NCBI RefSeq assembly: GCF_019890725.1
Contig: NZ_JAINZZ010000001.1
Location: 248,001 to 312,000 of the forward strand
DNA from: Actinacidiphila acidipaludis
GTDB lineage: Bacteria; Actinomycetota; Actinomycetes; Streptomycetales; Streptomycetaceae
DNA length: 64,000 nucleotides
Direction of reading: 5' to 3'
In this document: piece by piece, positions 60,886 through 64,000 of the stretch
How the letters are laid out: every line of letters starts with the position of its first letter
Numbering within the stretch: the stretch's first letter is position 1
Program-made: the position numbers and the translations under genes
The notes under the pieces: generated by a model
Seen by the model: only the letters and a program-made list of their open reading frames with translations
Database searches by the model: none
Told to the model about the DNA's origin: nothing

Positions 60886-61716
60886 TCAGAGGGTGCCGGC
60901 CGGGGCCTTGGCGTGAACGGCCCGGCCCAGGTTGGCGAACGTCGTGGTGACGTCGGTTCCGCCCTTCCGGACGGCCTTGACCACGACGGCCGGCCCCGAA
61001 GCGGCGACGTACAGGGTGACCGAGCTGGTGTCACCCGTCTGCGTCAGGGACACGACCTGCCGGCCGGCGACCGTGAGAGGTCCGCGTTCCTGCTTCAGCC
61101 CGTCGAAATCCGCCGTGACGTTGCCGACCGCGGTGGACAGCGAGCACATCTCCTCGATGTCGTAGGCGCCGAGCTGGGCCGGGGCTCCCTTGAGCCAGCG
61201 GCCCGAAAAGGTGACAAGCAGGTCAGCGTCTCCGTTACGCTCCCCCGCCCACGTCAGGAACGCGGCATCACCCTTCAGATAGGGCGTCATCCCGACGTGG
61301 ATCACCTGGGCCTGACCGCCGCCGGCGCTGACATGCCCCACGCAGTCGCCGTTGCCCGCCACCGAGGACTCGGCGTGCACAGCCCGGCCCTGCTCGTCGC
61401 GGAAGTCCAGGGTCAGCGACGCGGACTTCTGGTCCGCCATCACCGCCGCAGTCCGTCGCCACAGGTCCAGCGGGCTCAGCTCCAGCGTCGGCCCGGTCGG
61501 CAGGGGTTCGGCCGTGGCAGAAGCCGCGGGGGCGCCTGTCGGCACGCGAATCGAGCCGGGATCAGGAGCCGACGGCAGAACCTGCGCCGGGACGGACGCT
61601 GCGGCCGGTCCTTTCTGTTGCTGGCCGGCCGCGGTTCCGCTGCCACCGCCGCAACCGGCGAGGACGACGGTGACAAGGCCGGCGATGACGCAGATCAGGG
61701 TGGGTCTGTGATGCAC
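60886..61716 (-). CDS. secreted lipoprotein
   Basis: A 276-residue lipoprotein. The signal VIAGLVTVVLAGC carries the lipobox Cys at about residue 20. A Gly/Ala/Pro-rich linker follows (about 25-75), then a mixed alpha/beta domain (LDLWRRTAAVMADQKSASLTLDF, YLKGDAAFLTWAGERN and LKQERGPLTVAGRQVVSLTQTG). The domain plan recalls the LprG/LppX-like lipid-binding lipoproteins, but I cannot confirm it. I chose GTG 61716, about ten bases after GAGGAA. Confidence 0.75.
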   Translation of the reverse strand: MHHRPTLICVIAGLVTVVLAGCGGGSGTAAGQQQKGPAAASVPAQVLPSAPDPGSIRVPTGAPAASATAEPLPTGPTLELSPLDLWRRTAAVMADQKSASLTLDFRDEQGRAVHAESSVAGNGDCVGHVSAGGGQAQVIHVGMTPYLKGDAAFLTWAGERNGDADLLVTFSGRWLKGAPAQLGAYDIEEMCSLSTAVGNVTADFDGLKQERGPLTVAGRQVVSLTQTGDTSSVTLYVAASGPAVVVKAVRKGGTDVTTTFANLGRAVHAKAPAGTL

Positions 61717-61934
61717 GGGGCGCTGTTCCTCAGGATGCGAAGTTCTTACTGGCACGCCTATGACCCACACCTCGGCCGTTTGGTTGCGCCGTGCGCGGTA
61801 CACGTTTCTTCCCTGCCCAACTGGCGATGCTTCAGCGCGCAGAGAAGAGGGCTTCGTTGGGGAACGGCGTCGCGTCCCACGGGATTGGCGCGGCACGGGC
61901 GGCAGTTTCAAGTGGCGGCACTACCGTGGGGAAG

Positions 61935-62735
61935 GTGACGGGAATCGACGCCGACCGGCGGTGGTCCGAGTCCATGCCGGTGGCCTACGAGCAGTACCTC
62001 GTGCCCACGGTCTTCCGGCCCTTCGCCGAGGACCTGGCCGCCCGGGCGGCGGCACTCGCCCCTCGACGGGTTCTCGAACTGGCGGCGGGAACCGGCGTTT
62101 TGACGTCAAGCCTGCTGGCGGCAGTGTCCTCGGCCACGGTGACGGCCACCGACCTGAACGAGGCGATGGTCGCGTTCGGGTCCGTGCGCGCTCCGGGTGC
62201 GGAGTGGCGCCAGGCCGACGCGCAGAGGCTGCCGTTCCCGGACGGCGGCTTCGACCTGGTGGTCTGCCAGTTCGGCGTGATGTTCTTCCCTGACCGCGTC
62301 GCGGCCTTCACCGAGATCCGCCGGGTACTGGCTCCGGGCGGCCGGTTCCTGTTCAACACCTGGGGCCCGATCGGCACGCACGCCTTCGGAGCCGCATTCC
62401 AGGCCGGGCTCGAACAGGCCTTTCCCCTGGACGCACCGCAGTTCCTCCCGGCGATCCCGCACGGCTACAGCGACCCCGTCGTCGTGACCGCCGACCTCGC
62501 GGCCGCGGGCTTCACCGTCGAGGAGGAGCAGGAACTCGTCCTGGAGGGCCGGGCTGCGTCGGCCGCCGACGTCGCCACCGGCTTCCTCACCGGGACGCCG
62601 ATGCGTGCGGCCGTCGAGGAACGCGGCGACAGACCGGAGGTACGGGCCACCGTCGTCCAGGAGATGACGGATCGCCTCGGCTCGGGACCGGTTACCGGCC
62701 CCATGACGGCCTACGTCTTCCGCGGCGCGGCATGA
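61935..62735 (+). CDS. class I SAM-dependent methyltransferase
   Basis: A 266-residue methyltransferase of the UbiE/Methyltransf_11 type. Motif I is VLELAAGTGVLTSSLL, motif II is ATDLNEAMVAF, then QADAQRLPFPDGGFDLVVCQFGVMFFPDR and RVLAPGGRFLFNTWGPI. The acceptor is unknown. The GTG at 61935 was chosen from the family N-terminus; an in-frame GTG at 61926 is possible. It is divergent from the lipoprotein gene. Confidence 0.87.
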   Translation: MTGIDADRRWSESMPVAYEQYLVPTVFRPFAEDLAARAAALAPRRVLELAAGTGVLTSSLLAAVSSATVTATDLNEAMVAFGSVRAPGAEWRQADAQRLPFPDGGFDLVVCQFGVMFFPDRVAAFTEIRRVLAPGGRFLFNTWGPIGTHAFGAAFQAGLEQAFPLDAPQFLPAIPHGYSDPVVVTADLAAAGFTVEEEQELVLEGRAASAADVATGFLTGTPMRAAVEERGDRPEVRATVVQEMTDRLGSGPVTGPMTAYVFRGAA

Positions 62736-62799
62736 CTGGGCTCGCCGCCGCGCCGCGCATCGCCTGTGCCGGCAGGTGGCTCCGGTGTCCGCCGCGTCC

Positions 62800-63315
62800 T
62801 CAGCCGGCACGCAGCATCGACTCGACGGCGGCCCTGGCTCTTCGCGCCGAGGGGACGCCGCGCATCGCGCTCACCGCGGCCGCAACCCAGGCGGGATCGC
62901 CCAGGCGCTCCCCCTTCCCGGCGGCGATCGTGTGACGCAACAGCGCGTCGGCCATGGTGATCTCTCGGCGTGTGTACTTCCTGACGTGGTGATCGAAGTC
63001 CGCGGACCACTCTTCGTACGGGTGCCGCAGCATCGCCGCTGCGCGAGAACCCTGACTGCCCACATACACGGCGCCGGCAAGATTCGCCGCGATCTTCGCC
63101 ACGCGGATCAGCCGCTTCGAGTCGCCGCGCCGGCTGACCTGGGTTTCCAGGCCGAAGCTCATGAATCGCGGCCATCTCAGCTCGACCGTCTCCGCGCCGT
63201 CGGCCCAGTGTGAGATCCCGCGGGGCGTGAGCCTCACATGGGCACGGTCGGGGTCGCCGACGACCCATAGCCCGCCCGCGTATTCCAGCGGTCCGAACTC
63301 TCCGTCCACGTTCAT
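62800..63315 (-). CDS. uncharacterised 171-residue protein
   Basis: I do not recognise a family. Two helical halves surround RFMSFGLETQVSRRGDSKRLIRVAKIAANLAGAVYVGSQGSRAAAML. The C-terminus is basic and Ala-rich. It starts 10 bp after the stop of the 86-residue HTH-like gene on the same strand, so the two are probably one transcript. Confidence 0.65.
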   Translation of the reverse strand: MNVDGEFGPLEYAGGLWVVGDPDRAHVRLTPRGISHWADGAETVELRWPRFMSFGLETQVSRRGDSKRLIRVAKIAANLAGAVYVGSQGSRAAAMLRHPYEEWSADFDHHVRKYTRREITMADALLRHTIAAGKGERLGDPAWVAAAVSAMRGVPSARRARAAVESMLRAG

Positions 63316-63325
63316 TTTCCGTGCT

Positions 63326-63586
63326 TCAGAACCACTGGAACAGGTCCGCGGTGACGCGTCGCAGCTTTCTGGGCCAGGTGGCACGACGCATCCACTCCCG
63401 TTCCCTCTCGACGCTCGCCAGAGTCACGCCGGTCTCATGTTTCACCTCGGGTGCGGGGGCGAGATGGCCGGCCAGGAGCCGCCAGAAAACCCGCCCCCGG
63501 GATATCCCGAGCTTCTTCCCGGCTTCACGCAGGGAAAGCACTGTTCGGTCCGGCGACTGGATGGGCCGATCGGGCCGCATGGCCAT
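63326..63586 (-). CDS. small MerR/AlpA-like HTH protein
   Basis: An 86-residue protein whose middle reads VLSLREAGKKLGISRGRVFWRLLAGHLAPAPEV. This resembles the winged helix of AlpA/excisionase or phage-type MerR proteins. The start ATG 63586 follows GGAGGTGA. The upstream frame is unusable. It may regulate the 171-residue protein downstream. No integrase or att site is visible. Confidence 0.6.
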   Translation of the reverse strand: MAMRPDRPIQSPDRTVLSLREAGKKLGISRGRVFWRLLAGHLAPAPEVKHETGVTLASVEREREWMRRATWPRKLRRVTADLFQWF

Positions 63587-63767
63587 GCCGCTCACCTCCG
63601 CCGCACCGGCCCCCTCACCGTAGCGCAGCCCCTCTCTCGGACGCCGCGGGGCCGGCGGCCGAGATCCCCACGGGAAGCGCATGGGTGCAGGTCGCGGGGC
63701 CAGGTAGGGTCGGCCCACTACGTGGGGCTGCCGTGCCCCAGGAAGACGTGAGGGTGGGGCGAGCAGC

Positions 63768-63980
63768 ATGGCGATGAACGCGACGAGTACGACCGGTACG
63801 GAGTGGATGATCAAGGACGCCAAGGGGCGCAAGTACAGCTTCGACTCCTCCGAGGAGGCTTTCGCGGAGCTGGAGGAGTACGGAGAGGGGGCCACGGTGT
63901 GGACGCGGGACGTCTACCGGATCTTCTTCTTCACACGTTCCGCCGAGGGCTGGCGGCAGGTGGAAAAGCCGCGCTCATGA
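63768..63980 (+). CDS. uncharacterised 70-residue protein
   Basis: A small acidic protein (WMIKDAKGRKYSFDSSEEAFAELEEYG...WTRDVYRIFFFTRSAEGWRQVEK), probably a beta-rich domain of unknown function. Regular codon use supports it as a gene. It is divergent from the HTH gene. Confidence 0.6.
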   Translation: MAMNATSTTGTEWMIKDAKGRKYSFDSSEEAFAELEEYGEGATVWTRDVYRIFFFTRSAEGWRQVEKPRS

Positions 63981-64000
63981 GCCACGCTGGTACGACCGTG

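Noticed and set aside
1..64000. CRISPR arrays, tRNA/rRNA genes, insertion sequences, prophage
   Set aside because: No regularly spaced repeats, tRNA-like cloverleaves, transposases or integrases were seen on reading both strands.

Overview
The window is very GC-rich, uses G/C in nearly every third codon position, has many GTG starts and GTGA/ATGA gene overlaps, and carries secreted Tat/Sec enzymes with CBM13 tails. All of this points to a Streptomyces-like actinomycete chromosome. It reads as accessory, arm-like chromosome: no ribosomal, tRNA or core housekeeping block is visible, and I saw no insertion sequence, prophage or CRISPR array.

Region 1 (about 1-24,900) is a dormancy/hypoxia island. 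It starts with a close DevR/DosR-type response regulator. It contains counterparts of several members of the Mycobacterium tuberculosis DosR regulon: a paired-CBS protein (Hrp1-like), tandem Usp proteins, a CtpF-like P-type ATPase, a DUF1876 protein (Rv1738-like), an APH-AAA kinase fusion (Rv2004c-like), a DUF1918 protein (Rv0569-like) and nicotinate phosphoribosyltransferase (PncB2-like). A four-subunit cytosolic group 3b-type [NiFe] hydrogenase with its own endopeptidase sits inside the island. A recurring 16-bp palindrome, ideal form AGGGCCGNNCGGCCCT, lies in many of its intergenic gaps and has the half-site spacing of the DosR box. I infer that it is the regulator's operator. The island also has an in-frame fusion of a TRIC channel with an M20 amidohydrolase and an F420-reductase-like gene whose last codons are frameshifted.

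Region 2 (24,900-36,500) is mixed: a secreted amidase/sulfatase/GH43-like operon, an SRPBCC protein, a DedA protein, a COG4705 membrane protein behind two CTACA/TGTAG palindromes, a divergent QorR-like/quinone-reductase-like pair, and an OmpR-type two-component system whose kinase is frameshifted. Region 3 (36,600-47,800) is a block of secreted enzymes: a GH92 mannosidase with two copies of an accessory domain, an S53 peptidase, a surface protein, a GH59-like galactosidase-CBM13 and a GDSL hydrolase-CBM13. Clear hairpin terminators follow most of them, and a lectin-domain relic is present.

Region 4 (47,900-60,800) looks like a sulfur-scavenging regulon. It has an amino-acid-type ABC transporter, a run of four luciferase-like flavin monooxygenases plus a fifth further on, a flavin reductase and a GNAT gene with a frameshift. 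Three tiny leader ORFs carrying the actinobacterial HVDL/HIDL...C motif and two S-box-like SAM riboswitches (one in tandem with a leader) sit upstream of these units. This is the most striking regulatory architecture in the window. The right end (60,800-64,000) holds a lipoprotein, a methyltransferase and three small uncharacterised genes.

Three genes each differ from their family by one apparent single-base indel. Whether these are real pseudogenes or assembly errors cannot be decided here.
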